A DNA stretch of 64,000 nt from Undaria pinnatifida (GCA_012845835.1 JABAKD010000023.1:22569108-22633107); one strand, 5' to 3'. Positions 22,356 through 33,042 are shown, numbered from the stretch's first letter. Made by a program: numbers and translations. Notes: generated by a model not told the origin, from the letters alone.

Positions 22356-22457
22356 TCAACATTGCTTCCGAAGGAGCATGCAGGCTTGCTTGGACTCCTC
22401 CTCAGCGGAGGTACCCAGCTCCTTGTACTCTTGTTGTTTGTCGATGATCTTGTGAAT
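22356..22457 (-). CDS. gene B exon 4 (terminal)
   Basis: On the minus strand an acceptor TTTGTGGACAG precedes 33 codons and TGA: IHKIIDKQQEYKELGTS, an acidic EEE stretch, then CMLLRKQC. The phase matches exon 3 (both phase 0). The same start is seen on the plus strand at 25550 (LHRIIAKKLEFELLGTS), which supports the acceptor choice. An identical copy lies at 31001-31102. Probably a short charged helix at the C-terminus. Confidence 0.7.
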   Translation of the reverse strand: MHKIIDKQQEYKELGTSAEEESKQACMLLRKQC

Positions 22458-22744
22458 CTGTCCACAAACGTTGAAGTATAGCGGGAGGACGTCGATAAGT
22501 ATGTGTAAAAAAGTATTCGAACTTCTCTCCAGCAGACGTCGTAACCATCCGAACTATTGGAGCTCCTTCTTTCGTTGTTAGTAATTGTGGTGGTTTTGTA
22601 CTTGCTCTTGGTACTTGGAAGAAGAGCCGCACTTCATAGACTATATCCGCACGCAATCCCCTATTCTCGAGCAAGAGACATGGATGTCTCGAATATTAAT
22701 AGAGACTCGCGACACTCAGGACGCAAGATAAGAATAGAACGTAC

Positions 22745-22909
22745 CTCGATGTCGAACGCCCTCTTGGCACCGTGGGAGTGGAATGCGGGATGTATATCGA
22801 GCAAGTGGTAGCCTGCCTTCTTCAGGTCACCGACCTTGATGTCGCCGGTGCACTTCGTGTTTATGTCCTCGCCGACTTGGCGGCCCTCGGCGACTGCTTC
22901 GCAGGGCTT
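22745..22909 (-). CDS. gene B exon 3
   Basis: Acceptor GTCGTTTGCAG, 55 codons in phase 0, donor GAG|GTACGT. Starts KPCEAVAEGRQVG and ends HSHGAKRAFDIE. It is two codons shorter than the A-type exon (21605) and the third copy (31390), both of which keep LLLKK where B has LKK. Thus the third copy is not a simple recent copy of present-day B in this exon. The acceptor sequence TCGTTTGCAG is also identical to that of the A-type exon. Confidence 0.75.
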
Positions 22910-23407
22910 CTGCAAACGACAACAACGGATGGGAATATCTAGCGTTCAGTGAATGTTCAAAATAGTAAGGCCACGTAGCTGTCGTCGGTTTCCAAAGTTT
23001 GAAAGGAAGTAGTACAATTTAACACTGATGTAATAAAAGCGGTCGTTTATGGGCAAAGCCCTGCCTGGTACCACAACGTTGCTAACACCTATGAAACCAC
23101 CACTGGGACAGGAACGAACGGGATTCACAGTCGCAACTGGTAAGCGTAAGCCCCGGTATACTGCTAAAGAAGGCCTACCGGCGGAATACCGACAACGAAG
23201 GGTAAGAGTCAGTACCTGCTGTATATTATATTGTTCCGTACTACTCTATTACTGCTGCTATCAATACTATTACGACCGACGTGTACTGCGATTCCTGAAG
23301 AGGTTGCGCAACCTACTTGTACTCGTTAATACAAAGAGTTTATGTGGTTGTATAAAAAATGAGTAACAGTAGTAGTACACCGCGTCACTACATGAACAAC
23401 TCGCTAC

Positions 23408-23455
23408 CCCAATCACGGGACTGCTCTCCAGCACCACCCAGGTTAACTTCAGCTT
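23408..23455 (-). pseudogene. truncated exon-2-like segment
   Basis: On the minus strand AAACAG precedes 16 codons KLKLTWVVLESSPVIG and then GTAGCG. This matches only the C-terminal half of exon 2 (KFALVVTEGSPVVA in B). The donor is weak. It is either a relic of an extra exon 2 or an alternative exon. Present also at 32068-32115. Confidence 0.55.
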
Positions 23456-23479
23456 CTGTTTAATTCTATATATCAACCT

Positions 23480-23906
23480 CCAGTGTGTACTGCGACTGGT
23501 GCTGATGGTATCATGCTGCTGTTATTTATCACTGCATGGACCATGTTTACAACCCTGGCTGACCCCCGTGATGGGACTTGCCCGTTTTCATTGCGTCTTA
23601 CATGCGTAGATACCACGTAGTCGTAGTCGTACATCCAAAAAGTGTGTTTATATCCCAGCACAAAGCGTCACTGCATGGACCACTTCTTCAACCCCCGCTT
23701 ACCCCGATGACGGGACTGCCTCGTACTCGTAGTCGTACATACATGAAGTGTGTTTGGTTGTACGTTGTACAACCCCCGCTTACACCCCGATGACGGGACT
23801 GCCCCGTACACGTACTCGTACATACAAAAAGTGTGTTTGGTTGTACGCATGAAAAAGAAATCACAGCACGCAGTCACTGCGTAGACAACTAGTACAACAT
23901 GCTTAC
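23480..23906 (-). repeat. minisatellite built on the exon-2 donor, copy 1
   Basis: Units of roughly 100-135 bp in gene B intron 2. On the minus strand each contains GGGCAGTCCCGTCATCGGGG followed by TAAGC or a variant: the codons for GSPVIG plus a 5' splice site. CATACGTACAACC and CACTTT phrases follow. Units are centred near 23565, 23700 and 23780, next to the true exon-2 end at 23907. The same array is longer at 33043-33600. Confidence 0.75.
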
Positions 23907-24010
23907 CGCGACGACGGGACTGCCCTCCGTGACCACCAAGGCGAACTTGAATTTGTTCAGGCTACACGTCCCCAAGCACAGCTTCCACACCGTGTAGTAG
24001 TTCGACCACG
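23907..24010 (-). CDS. gene B exon 2
   Basis: Acceptor GCTACACCAG, then CG + 34 codons (WSNYYTVWKLCLGT ... VVTEGSPVVA), donor GCG|GTAAGC. The split codon with exon 1 gives Pro as in gene A. Length and edge residues match gene A exon 2 (WxNY at the start, EGSPVxx at the end). Confidence 0.75.
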
Positions 24011-24338
24011 CTGGTGTAGCACACACATGCTACAGCAAACGTTGCAGACAGGCACACAAGGTCAAACAATGTAAATTTCAATGTGCATCATTATTGGAAA
24101 CAGGATTCGCTTGAGTTCACCAACACCCAAAACCACATGGTCTATTGCGCACAACTTGCAGCACACTCCGCCAACACTCAACGCAGCACTACCGAAAATA
24201 CAGGGTGTTGACATCTAGTGTCTTACCTATGTCGCACGGCGCTGAACGCACTGACAACGGGAACAAACTCTCAGCATCAGTAGTATAGTAGCTGACAGCA
24301 AACATCACATTCCAACAACACGAAGAAATGAAACTCAC

Positions 24339-24729
24339 GTTTCGTCAAGCTCTCAGCTCCTTCGTTAGGGACGCCGATCGAAGGTGAATCACGGGTGCCC
24401 GCGTCACTCCAGTCACATACACGAGGGTTGTCGCCGCTTCCCCAGTGATTCTTGTTAAGGCTATGAAGAGCTTGGCACGTGGAAGGGTCGTCACTCCTGC
24501 AGGTGTCGCAGACAGCGTACTGGGAACTCCTGTTTTTTCTATCTCGTGCGATGAGGAAGCCGTCACAACCCTTGCTCGGGCACGGCCAATCAGGGTTGCC
24601 AGAAGAAGCTGAGTCCCGTTCTTGCCCGACCAGCGTCCACACGCCTGATCCTGAACCTACATCACCCCCACTGTTGGCGGAGCCTCCTCCCGCACTAGCC
24701 TTGGTCCGCTTCGCAAATTTCAACTTCAA
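24339..24729 (-). CDS. gene B exon 1: Cys-rich zinc-ribbon-like protein, start codon unclear
   Basis: An open frame of 130 codons plus one base before donor C|GTGAGT. It has a Lys-rich start (KFAKRTK), a Gly/Ser-rich linker and the conserved block WPCPSKGC, VCDTC, NKNHWGSGDNPRVCDW, DSPSIGV. The second Cys of gene A CDWC is Ser here. No in-frame ATG lies between the upstream TGA and this block; the first codon given is TTG. Either an upstream exon carries the ATG or the start was lost. With exons 2-4 the product would be about 253 aa. It lies antisense between A-type exons 3 and 4. Confidence 0.65.
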
Positions 24730-25549
24730 ATTGTTATTGCCGATCCGGCAAATTTCAAATTCAATTTGTTTGCAGCCGTCAACGGCAATTCCCTCTCAAC
24801 AGCCAGCAATTGGCCAACTTCAAATGTAGAAGTACAAAAAAGAAGTTGCTGAAAAGCTAAATAAAAATATCAGAGAGCAAGCAGTAAAAAGATCAGAGAA
24901 TGAGAGCTAAAAATTAGACTATAGGGAAAGCAAGGAAGGCAAGGAACTTCGGGACGGTTATTTTCCCCAGCAACTAATTTTCTTTTCGGCAATTACGGGC
25001 TGAGAAGGGCTGAGAGGGGGGAGGATATGCCGGAAGGCAAGGAACTTCGGGACGGTTCATTTCCCCAGCAACTAATTTTCTTTTCGGCAATTACGGGCTG
25101 AGAAGGGCCGAGAGGGGGGAGGATATGCCGAGCGAGACCTCCGAGGGGGTCGAAGTTTAAGTAATTAAATTTATTTACGCTCATGCTACATTGTTGTGTC
25201 TTTCTGTAGCTTGGGTGTAATGTTTTTTCCAACCTCCGGCGACCGGCGAGCATTCCGGATCTAACTGCTCTATGTGAATGCACAACCATGACGAGTAACT
25301 AGTTGTTTTTTTATTACTAAATAGTAAATAGTGGTGGTCTGTACTGCGGGTGCAGTCACTACTGGCAGCATCACCGCTCGGGTATTCGTACTCAGAATGT
25401 GAACGAAGTATGCTTTGACCATCGGTATACCATTTCGATAGTGTTGCCCTTCAGTTTTCAACGAAATTATATGAAACTGTTATGATGTTAATAATATGAT
25501 GCAATAATCAACGCCACACTGCCCCTGAATTTGAAACGCGCGTGCACAG
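24730..25549. other. no gene; region upstream of gene B with a 98-bp tandem duplication
   Basis: Directly upstream of gene B. AAATTTCAAATT-like phrases near 24720-24770 are AT-rich and inverted-repeat-like. The two 98-bp units are listed separately. The rest shows no coding features. Confidence 0.4.
24934..25131 (+). repeat. 98-bp unit, two near-identical tandem copies
   Basis: GGCAAGGAACTTCGGGACGG ... TTTTCGGCAATTACGGGCTG ... GAGGGGGGAGGATATGCC occurs twice, 98 bases apart, with about three differences. A recent duplication. Confidence 0.9.
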
Positions 25550-25603
25550 CTGCACCGCATCATCGCCAAGAAGCTGGAGTTCGAGCTCCTCGGAACCTCC
25601 GGG
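25550..25603 (+). CDS. A-type exon 4 (start conserved, end unclear)
   Basis: Acceptor CGTGCACAG then LHRIIAKKLEFELLGTSG in phase 0, matching gene B exon 4 start IHKIIDKQQEYKELGTS. Upstream in the same frame is a stop, so an acceptor is needed. The frame stays open to 25849 but past GTSG it no longer resembles gene B, and no good donor is seen. It could be the last exon of gene A or a relic. Confidence 0.5.
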
Positions 25604-25706
25604 TTGCATCTTTGTGTTCCCGCAGGCCGTGGGTTATTTCCTATCATCGGAGTTTGTGAACCTGTTGCACACCAAAAAGTATGTGAAACTAACTCGACAT
25701 TTTATG

Positions 25707-26450
25707 TTTTTCCCTGCAGGTCGTCGCAGTTAGATTTTTGTTGTTGCGTGTCGTGCAATTGTAGTCTCGAGTTTGTGCGTAACGTATGTCTATGTTATTT
25801 CGCGCCAATACAGAGCCATAGCAAGTTGCATCGTATGTTGGTCAGGTAGTTTGGTGCATGATTGTATTCCCTCACATCGTGGGCTGTTTCGTACCGTGGT
25901 GTTTGAGTTTGTTCGTAACGTGTCTATATTTTTCCCTGCAGATCGTCGCAGTAGATTTTTGTTGTTGCGTGTCGTGCAACTTTGTAGTCTCGAGAGTTTG
26001 TGCGTAACGTGTGTATATATATGCAATTTCGCGCCAATACAGAGCCGTAGCGAGTTGCATCATATGGTGGTCATGTATTTTGTTGCATGTTTGTGTTCCC
26101 TCGCATCGTGGGCTGTTTCGTACCGTCGACGTTTGTGTTTCTTCGTATGGTGTGTCTATGTTATTTCGCGCCAACGAGTTGCATCACATGTTGGTTAGGT
26201 AGTTGCTTCGTGCTTGAATTCCCTCACATCGTGGTCTGTTTTGTACCGTCGATGTTGGTGTTTGTACGTAGTGTCACTTCGCGCCAACACTGAGCCGTAG
26301 CGAGTTGCATCATATATTGGTCAGGTGCTTGCTTCATGTTAGTATTCCGTCACATTGTTGGCTATTTATAACCTTTAGATGCAGTCCTTTGACTTTCATA
26401 TTCCCCTGCAGATTGTGACAAACTGTTTTGTGATATTGCGTGTCGTGGAA
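25707..26450 (+). repeat. degenerate tandem array with acceptor-like phrases
   Basis: Blocks with TTTCGCGCCAA(T/C)A..GAG, AGTTGCATC, GTGGGCTGTTTCGTACCG and TTTGTGCGTAACG recur 3-4 times with uneven spacing. TTTCCCTGCAG, a good polypyrimidine-AG acceptor, occurs near 25713 and 25930, with a variant near 26403. Open frames across it are probably by-products. Confidence 0.6.
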
Positions 26451-26483
26451 ATTTGTGCATTAAATAGGCACAGTATGATCAAC

Positions 26484-27345
26484 CTTCGTTGAAAGGGTTT
26501 TCGTTTTTCGATGTAGTGTTGTTATCACAGTGTTCCACTTCGACTACTTGCTCGTATTCATAGCTATTCGTAGATGTTTTTCTGATAGTCAAGCGCATAA
26601 CTTAATGGCAGGTAGTACAGCCACGTGCATGTCCAATGTGCACCGGGTGCTCAGATGCCTTTTCCGTATACTGCAAGTAGTCCAGAAGTATAGTATAATA
26701 TTACAGGTCTAAGTTAGGCGTCCGCGGTATACGACCACGTTTTGCATTCGTATTATGCGTCCTACCATTAAGCTTCGTTAGAAGGGTTTTTGTGTTTCGA
26801 TGTAGTGTTGTTATCACAGTTTTCCACTTCGACTACTTGCTCGTATTCATAGCTATTCGTAGACGTTTTTCTGATAGTCAAGCGCATAACTTAATGGCAG
26901 GTAGTACAGCCACGTGCATGTCCAACGTGCACCGGGTGCTCAGATGCTTTTTTCCGTATACTGCAAGTAGTCCAGAAGTATAGTATATTAATTTAAGGTC
27001 TAAGTTAGGCGTCTGCGGTATACGACCACGTTTTGCATTCGTATCATGCGTCCTACCATTAAGCTTCGTTAGAAGGGTTTTTGTGTTTCGATGTAGTGTT
27101 GTTATCACTGTTCCACTTCGATTACCTGCTCGTGGCTATAGACGTTTTTCTGGAAGTCAAGCGCGTAACTTAATGGCAGGTAGTACAGCCACGTGCATGT
27201 CCAAATGTGCGCCGGGTGCTCAGATGCTTTTTTCCGTATACTGCAAGTAGTCCAGAAGTATAGTATAATACGATAGGTGTTAGTTAGGCGTCTACGGTAT
27301 ACGACCACGTTTTGCATTCGTATTCTGTGTCCTACCATAAGCATG
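26484..27345 (+). repeat. three tandem ~290-bp units
   Basis: Units start CTTCGTT(A/G)(G/A)AAGGGTTTT at 26484, 26773 and 27064 (periods 289 and 291). They share GATGTAGTGTTGTTATCAC, GGTAGTACAGCCACGTGCAT, GTGCTCAGATGC and TACGACCACGTTTTGCATTCG. About 90-95% alike by eye, no conserved coding frame. Confidence 0.9.
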
Positions 27346-27995
27346 CCGTGGTGATGCACTACGATTTCGCATTTGTTTCAGTTTTAATAGCTAGTTGCAT
27401 CCTTTTGAACGCCGTGCGCATGCCAATAGATGTCCAGTAGTATCGTAGCAGAGCCCTTGTACTTATATACACTTACACAGATTGTCCAAGTACACAGGTT
27501 GTTAAGTGCACAGGTACTGTACTCTGGTTGGTAGGAAGCTCAAGTCATCCGAGATAGGAGTCAGCAGCATCTGTACAGCACCGTTTCTCTCTTCGCCCAT
27601 GCTTCTTGAAAAAAAAGGTGCTCATATATTGATGGGAACCTCAACGCCGAAGCATCCATCGGGAGCACAATACGGCCTTTGGCAGGAGTGAGAAACGCGG
27701 ACAACGGGAAAGGATTCCGCCACGTTAAGGTGAGGTTGACTGGTTGTCAAGTAGATGGCGCGGAAGGACGATTCGTTCATGTCTCCTTCAGGCTTGAGCA
27801 ACGTGCACCGCAACGCATGTGATGCGCGTCACGTTCTACCGTGGACGTTCATCTCTTGAACTTGTTTCCATCCCATACCTCACATCCTTTCACGTTCTTC
27901 CCCTCCTCAGATGTACAGTATTGACGTAATGGCGTCCAGACTGTTTCTGCCTGCTGACGTGTGACTGGTGATGCTGTTCCCTACCACTCTTTCAG
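27346..27995. other. no gene recognised
   Basis: Unique-looking sequence after the 290-bp array. No domain or repeat match within the window. Confidence 0.4.
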
Positions 27996-28125
27996 GACGT
28001 TGCGCGGTGGGCGTGAAGGCCACCACGCGCACCAATCATGCGCCTGTTCGTGGAGTGGGGCTCAGAGCCGTGACGGACGACATCGGCGCAAAACCATGCA
28101 TAGCATTCCCGGAGAGGGCGATGCG
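27996..28125 (+). CDS. possible internal exon
   Basis: A 130-base open block between a CTCTTTCAG acceptor and a GCG|GTGAGT donor. One frame reads CAVGVKATTRTNHAPVRGV then GLRAVTDDIGAKPCIAF, which looks protein-like, but a second frame is also open. No partner exon or paralogue is identified. Confidence 0.25.
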
Positions 28126-29851
28126 GTGAGTGTCAGTTGTAAACGTTCATGTGCTCTGCCCATGTAATAAACTTTTACGTTCAGTTTTCAATTTTGGTGC
28201 TTGAATCCAAAACCTCCCCGTCAGTGTGAAATATGCATTGATGAGCATACAGCCGTTGACCCCTTGATGTTTCTACTTTCTTTGTGGTTGAATCCGTCCG
28301 GCCGCCACTGTTTTGGTATGACAAGGCAGCGAGTCAAGCAGAAGACGCCCGTTGGGCCGGACGAAAACGATACTTCGCGCAGTCGTCCTGTCCTAGCAAG
28401 CACAGTGATGCGTTAGGTTGCGCTGGTAAGTTTCAAACCCTTCGGCGTGTCATAAATCGTGTCGGGGTTGAGTACCAGTTTGCTTAAAAAACACTTGTAG
28501 AATCACAGGTGACAGAGATAAAGATTGCGCTTGGAGTGCGAACCATGTGAGCGAGTACAATGAGGTCGCGTCTCAGGCGCCTTTTTTTTCCTTGTTTCGT
28601 GCGTGTACCTGGGATTGCAAACGATTGCTTGCCTCGTATGCCGTGACCGGTCGGCGGAAATATCACCTTGCTGCTTATCGCCCGTCCCCAAAATCTGTCT
28701 TCCTATCATCCCAATTTCCAGCGCCCCAGACGGCGAGTCTCAGTTGGAGCCCCCGACAAAGTTAAGCCGGGTGCGAAAGGCCTTGGCCTAATGGATCCGG
28801 TCTTCGATTTTATCTCATCAAGGTGAGTTTAGACGTACTTGCGCCGGGGGGGGTGGGGGCTGCATAGCTATGGGTAGACAACACAAAGAAATATCATGGA
28901 CAGGGCGGCTCGATTGCTTCGTAGATCATTGGGGCTATACCGTTGTACGGCGCCACACAAAGTTTGACCGCATTGACTATAATTGGCTCACTGTCACGAC
29001 CGCAATAAAACGCGACTTCGGTATGGTTGGGATATTTGGAGATCGTCAATTAATAACTCAACTCACCTGGGCGCAGTCAGCATCGTCGAAAACTATTGTT
29101 TGTGTGCCATCGCGTATGATGTCTTCATATTTAGCGAAATAGTACAGTAGGCATATGCCGGAGGGGGGCGTGCTAAGAACAACGGAGAGTTGCAATGTAC
29201 CAAGTAGGCAGCACTATTTATGGGTCGCTTTCGCTCGTAATTCAATTACAGTCACTCGCTCTGCGTCCAAACCAGCCGCGGTGAACTCTAGTTCTGGCCA
29301 CCCCTCTCAAGGATCGTTGTCGACGCTAAAATCCCCAGTAATTCCAACGACGGCACAGGGACACGGACTCGGAGTTGCTAGCGTTTGCTAGGGGTTTACG
29401 CTCAATGCTGATAGACAATTTTCTGGAGATACAGCCTGGTGGTAGTCGACTCCACTTTTCAATGGTGGGATTGAAGAAGATACCACATGCCGTGGATTTT
29501 TTCCGGGCTAGTGGCCGCGCGGATTGTTGGCGAGACCAGTACGGGGTTGGCATTTTTTTCGCTACATCTGGAGGGTGCCGTGGCAGAGACGACCACGTTG
29601 ACGCAACAGATGGCACCGGTAGGCCGCGCCGCTGAACACAGAGAACCACGGACGGTTGTCCACCAGCTGCTCTGTAGGGAGCTGCATTCGTGCATCGTTC
29701 TTTGGACTCAATGTATACTGCCTGCCTTTATTCCGTTGCCACTTCGAATTGCGGCGTTATGATAGCGTTGAGTTTTCAGTGACAGATAACCCCTCGTGTC
29801 GCCATCCCCTGTGTCCTCCTTGCTGTTTGATCTGTTCGCGCCGTTAGCAGG
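28126..29851. other. no certain gene
   Basis: Some donor-like sites (CTG|GTAAGT at 28432-28441, AAG|GTGAGT near 28819) next to open frames hint at exons of an unrecognised gene, but reading phases do not connect cleanly. Confidence 0.3.
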
Positions 29852-30133
29852 ATGTCTGCCAGGACACTATCGTCAAGCCTTTCGCCACCTTATATCTCGA
29901 AAGGGAGAACCCCGCAGATACTGGACTTCACTGCCTTTGCGGCGAGCCGGAATGAAGCTGTAGCAATTCCAGAACGAGGTGCTGGTCGACCGACTAGAGG
30001 TGGAAGGCTGCGAGTGCAACTTTTTCGCAGGAATTCTATAGAGACGTTGAAGCGAAGCGGGCGATATAGCAACAACACCAGCAAGAACACCACTCTTCCG
30101 AGGGTCCCTGCGTCGCAATCAGCTCAAGCATGA
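29852..30133 (+). CDS. hypothetical ORF, 93 aa
   Basis: ATG frame in the context GCAGGATGTC, Ser-rich start (MSARTLSSSLSPPYISKG), basic middle and Ser/Gln-rich end. No family recognised, no paralogue in the window, and overlapping antisense frames are also open. It may be spurious. Confidence 0.2.
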   Translation: MSARTLSSSLSPPYISKGRTPQILDFTAFAASRNEAVAIPERGAGRPTRGGRLRVQLFRRNSIETLKRSGRYSNNTSKNTTLPRVPASQSAQA

Positions 30134-30467
30134 CCAGAACCGTCTGGCTTCGCTTGTGCTGTAAACGGAGTAGAGGTGGAGGGGGCAGTCTACCTTTTGT
30201 TATGGGGTGTTGGTGTTAGGGAGGGGAGTGGGTGATGTGACGACCGAGGGACTAGAGAAGACGGTGACGTTGGCAACACAGATGTGAGAGGTGGAGTTGT
30301 GGGCGGAGTACCGCCAAAAGTAAGATAGAACGCTCAAGTGGGAGGCTGCCGTTTGATATTCCTACGCAGACGTGTAGCACGCGCCAACCAGTAGCGCCCA
30401 GGTTTGGCTAGGGTGGACCCACGGCTGATGGGCAGGAGGTCTGAGCAGGAATAGTTTTCATATACAA
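30134..30467. other. no gene recognised
   Basis: GC-rich spacer leading to the left edge of the second segmental-duplication copy at 30468. No target duplication or TIR marks the edge. Confidence 0.4.
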
Positions 30468-31000
30468 ATACAAGGGCTTCGCTCGCGGAAGGAGGAGTGG
30501 ACATTCAGTAGAAAGGCGGAAAAGAAGCACGAATGGCGCAACTGGCGACTTGAAAATGCCAAGGTGTCCATATACAGTACAACGGTAAACGATGGAGACG
30601 ATTATGATCATGGGTTTGCTATTATCATCCATTCGCCCAGTCCATGATGGAAACGTCGGAGGACTTGCTTGGCATATCCTTCCACCTCTCAGGTAGCACC
30701 TGTACACTTATTAGTAGCTCTCTCTAAGTCGATCATCAATAATAAATTATCGCAGTGCATAAACACCAGGCACGCGCTTGTCAAGGATAGAGACAGGAAA
30801 ACTGCAACTCAAGATGTAAAGGAGCGCAGTGCCAAAAAAAAACATGCTGAAAGCAGGAACTTGAACGCACACACCGCAAACATGTGACGTACATTTGTAC
30901 TCCCAAGGACGAAGAGCATGCATTTAGGCATAGTACTCAAACAACGATGCTGGTATAGTCTATAGAAACAACAACTTAACGTTCTATAAAGAATGTGCTG

Positions 31001-31102
31001 TCAACATTGCTTCCGAAGGAGCATGCAGGCTTGCTTGGACTCCTCCTCAGCGGAGGTACCCAGCTCCTTGTACTCTTGTTGTTTGTCGATGATCTTGTGA
31101 AT
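31001..31102 (-). pseudogene. third family member, exon 4 copy
   Basis: Same 33 codons and TGA as gene B exon 4, no difference seen. No exon 1 or full exon 2 is found further right on this strand, so this copy lacks the start of the gene. Confidence 0.65.
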
Positions 31103-31389
31103 CTGTCCACAAACGTTGAAGTATAGCGGGAGGACGTCGATAAGTATGTGTAAAAAAGTATTCGAACTTCTCTCCAGCAGACGTCGTAACCATCCGAACT
31201 ATTGGAGCTCCTTCTTTCGTTGTTAGTAATTGTGGTGGTTTTGTACTTGCTCTTGGTACTTGGAAGAAGAGCCGCACTTCATAGACTATATCCGCACGCA
31301 ATCCCCTATTCTCGAGCAAGAGACATGGATGTCTCGAATATTAATAGAGACTCGCGACACTCAGGACGCAAGATAAGAATAGAACGTAC

Positions 31390-31560
31390 CTCGATGTCGA
31401 ACGCCCTCTTGGTACCGTGGGAATGGAATGCGGGAGGTATATCGAGCAAGTGGTCGCCTGCCTTCTTTAGGAGGAGGTCACCGACCTTGTTGTCGCTGGT
31501 GCACTTCGTGTTTATGTCCTCGCCGACTTGGCGGCCCTCGGCGACTGCTTCGCAGGGCTT
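31390..31560 (-). pseudogene. third family member, exon 3 copy
   Basis: 57 open codons between GTTTGCAG and GAG|GTACGT. It keeps the LLLKK present in the A-type exon but missing in gene B, and has IPPAFHSHGTKRAFDIE at its end. The exon is intact although exons 1 and 2 are missing from the copy. Confidence 0.65.
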
Positions 31561-32067
31561 CTGCAAACGACAACAACGGATGGGAATACCTAGCGTTCAG
31601 TGAATGTTCAAAATAGTAAGGCCACTTAATGGTAGCTGTCGTCGGTTTCCAAAGTTTGAAAGGAAGTCGTACAATTTAACACTGATGTAATAAAAGCGGT
31701 CGTTTATGGGCAAAGCCCTGCCTGGTACCACAACGTTGCTAACACCTATGAAACCACCACTGGGACAGGAACAAACGGGATTCACAGTCGCAACTGGTAA
31801 GCGTAAGCCCCGGTATACTGCTAAAGAAGTCCTACCGGCGGAATACCGACAACGAAGGGTAAGAGTCAGTACCTGCTGTATATTATATTGTTCCGTACTA
31901 CTCTATTGCTGCTGCTATCAATACTATTACGACCGACGTGTACTGCGATTCCTGAAGAGGTTGCGCACCCTACTTGTACTCGACAATACAAAAAGTTTAT
32001 GTGGTTGTACGAAAAATGAGTAACAGCAGTAGTAGTACACCGCGTCACTACATGAACAACTCGCTAC

Positions 32068-32115
32068 CCCAATCACGGGACTGCTCTCCAGCACCACCCA
32101 GGTTAACTTCAGCTT
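32068..32115 (-). pseudogene. exon-2-like segment, second copy
   Basis: Identical in reading to 23408-23455 (KLKLTWVVLESSPVIG, then GTAGCG). Confidence 0.5.
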
Positions 32116-32337
32116 CTGTTTAATTCTATATATCAACCTCCAGTGTGTACTGCGACTGGTGCTGATGGTATCATGCTGCTGTGTTATTTATCACTGCATG
32201 GACCATTTTTACAACCCTGGCTGACCCCCGTGATGGGACTTGCCCATTTTCCTAGTCGTACACCCAAAAAGTGTGTTTATATCCCAGCACAAAGCGTCAC
32301 TGCATGGACTAGACCATTACTTGTTCAACCCCCGCTT

Positions 32338-33042
32338 TGTTAGTGATAGCGGCAGTGTGTATCGGCCGAGCTGCTATAGATCATCTGATTGGATAGTTTG
32401 AATATTGAATTGTCAATTGTAGAAAAATTGATGCTGGATATTCTGGGAATATTCTTTGTGGTACTTCGGTACGTTGTACACAAATACGAGTTATACAAGG
32501 GACCGTAGGTGTGCGTCGGTACATTGGTATGTGGTACATTGGACACTTATCCAGTAGGAAGGCTATAGATCATCTGATTGGATAGTTTGAATATTGAATT
32601 GTCAATTGTAGAAAAATTGATGCTGGATATTCTGGGAATATTCTTTGTGGTACTTCGGTACGTTGTACACAAGTACGAGTTATACAAGGGACCGTAGGTG
32701 TGCGTCGGTACATTACATTGGTATGTGGTACATTGGACACTTATCCAGTAGGAAGGTTCAGGCATTGTTGCCGTAGGTCTGACTATCAGGCTATTGTCAT
32801 GTTAGGGGTATTGTTTGTGGTACGGGCAACAACCCGAGGGTTTTGTGGCACGTCTGAAAGTACATTAGGCCGTGTTCTGTGTTATGCGTGATCGGGTAGT
32901 TGCATAGTGTGATCCTGAGGGTGAGGTTGTGCGCGCCCACGAGCGCCCCCACCTTGCTCACTCCACCTTGCCTACCTGTCTCAGAAGGGCAATTGATCAA
33001 TAATACAACATATTTTCCCCAGAAGCCACGAGTTTACCAACA
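32338..33042 (+). mobile_element. solo copia LTR inside the minisatellite
   Basis: Starts TGTTAGTGATAGCGG and ends GTTTACCAACA, matching the LTRs of the copia fossil at 44051-50215 in the opposite orientation. It is flanked by CGCTT on the left and CGCTA on the right, an imperfect 5-bp target duplication within the CCCGCTTACCCC phrase of the array. It holds a tandem ~199-bp internal duplication (starting 32373 and 32572) and ~115 bp absent from the other LTRs, so it represents a longer LTR variant. No internal region remains: a solo LTR left by LTR-LTR recombination. Confidence 0.85.

Larger units (their letters stand above)
21825..23700. repeat. segmental duplication, copy 1 (~1.88 kb)
   Basis: Nearly identical in order and sequence to 30468-32337, starting at ATACAAGGGCTTCGCTCGCG and ending at AACCCCCGCTT. 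It carries gene B exons 4 and 3 and an exon-2-like fragment, all on the minus strand. Offset is about 8.64 kb. The right end is within the tandem array and the homology continues past it into 33043 onward. Confidence 0.9.
30468..32337. repeat. segmental duplication, copy 2 (~1.87 kb)
   Basis: Same orientation and order as 21825-23700, with only scattered substitutions and a few short indels. It holds a 5'-truncated third member of the gene family. Interrupted on the right by a solo copia LTR, after which the array homology resumes. Confidence 0.9.

Noticed and set aside
22946-23128. Minus-strand frame with GGFIGVSNVVVPG and NDRFYYISVKLY, also at 31597-31785
   Set aside because: It looks protein-like but lies in gene B intron 2, has no clear splice sites and no third copy; a plus-strand frame over the same bases also ends in a GTAAGC donor. 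Coding status undecided.
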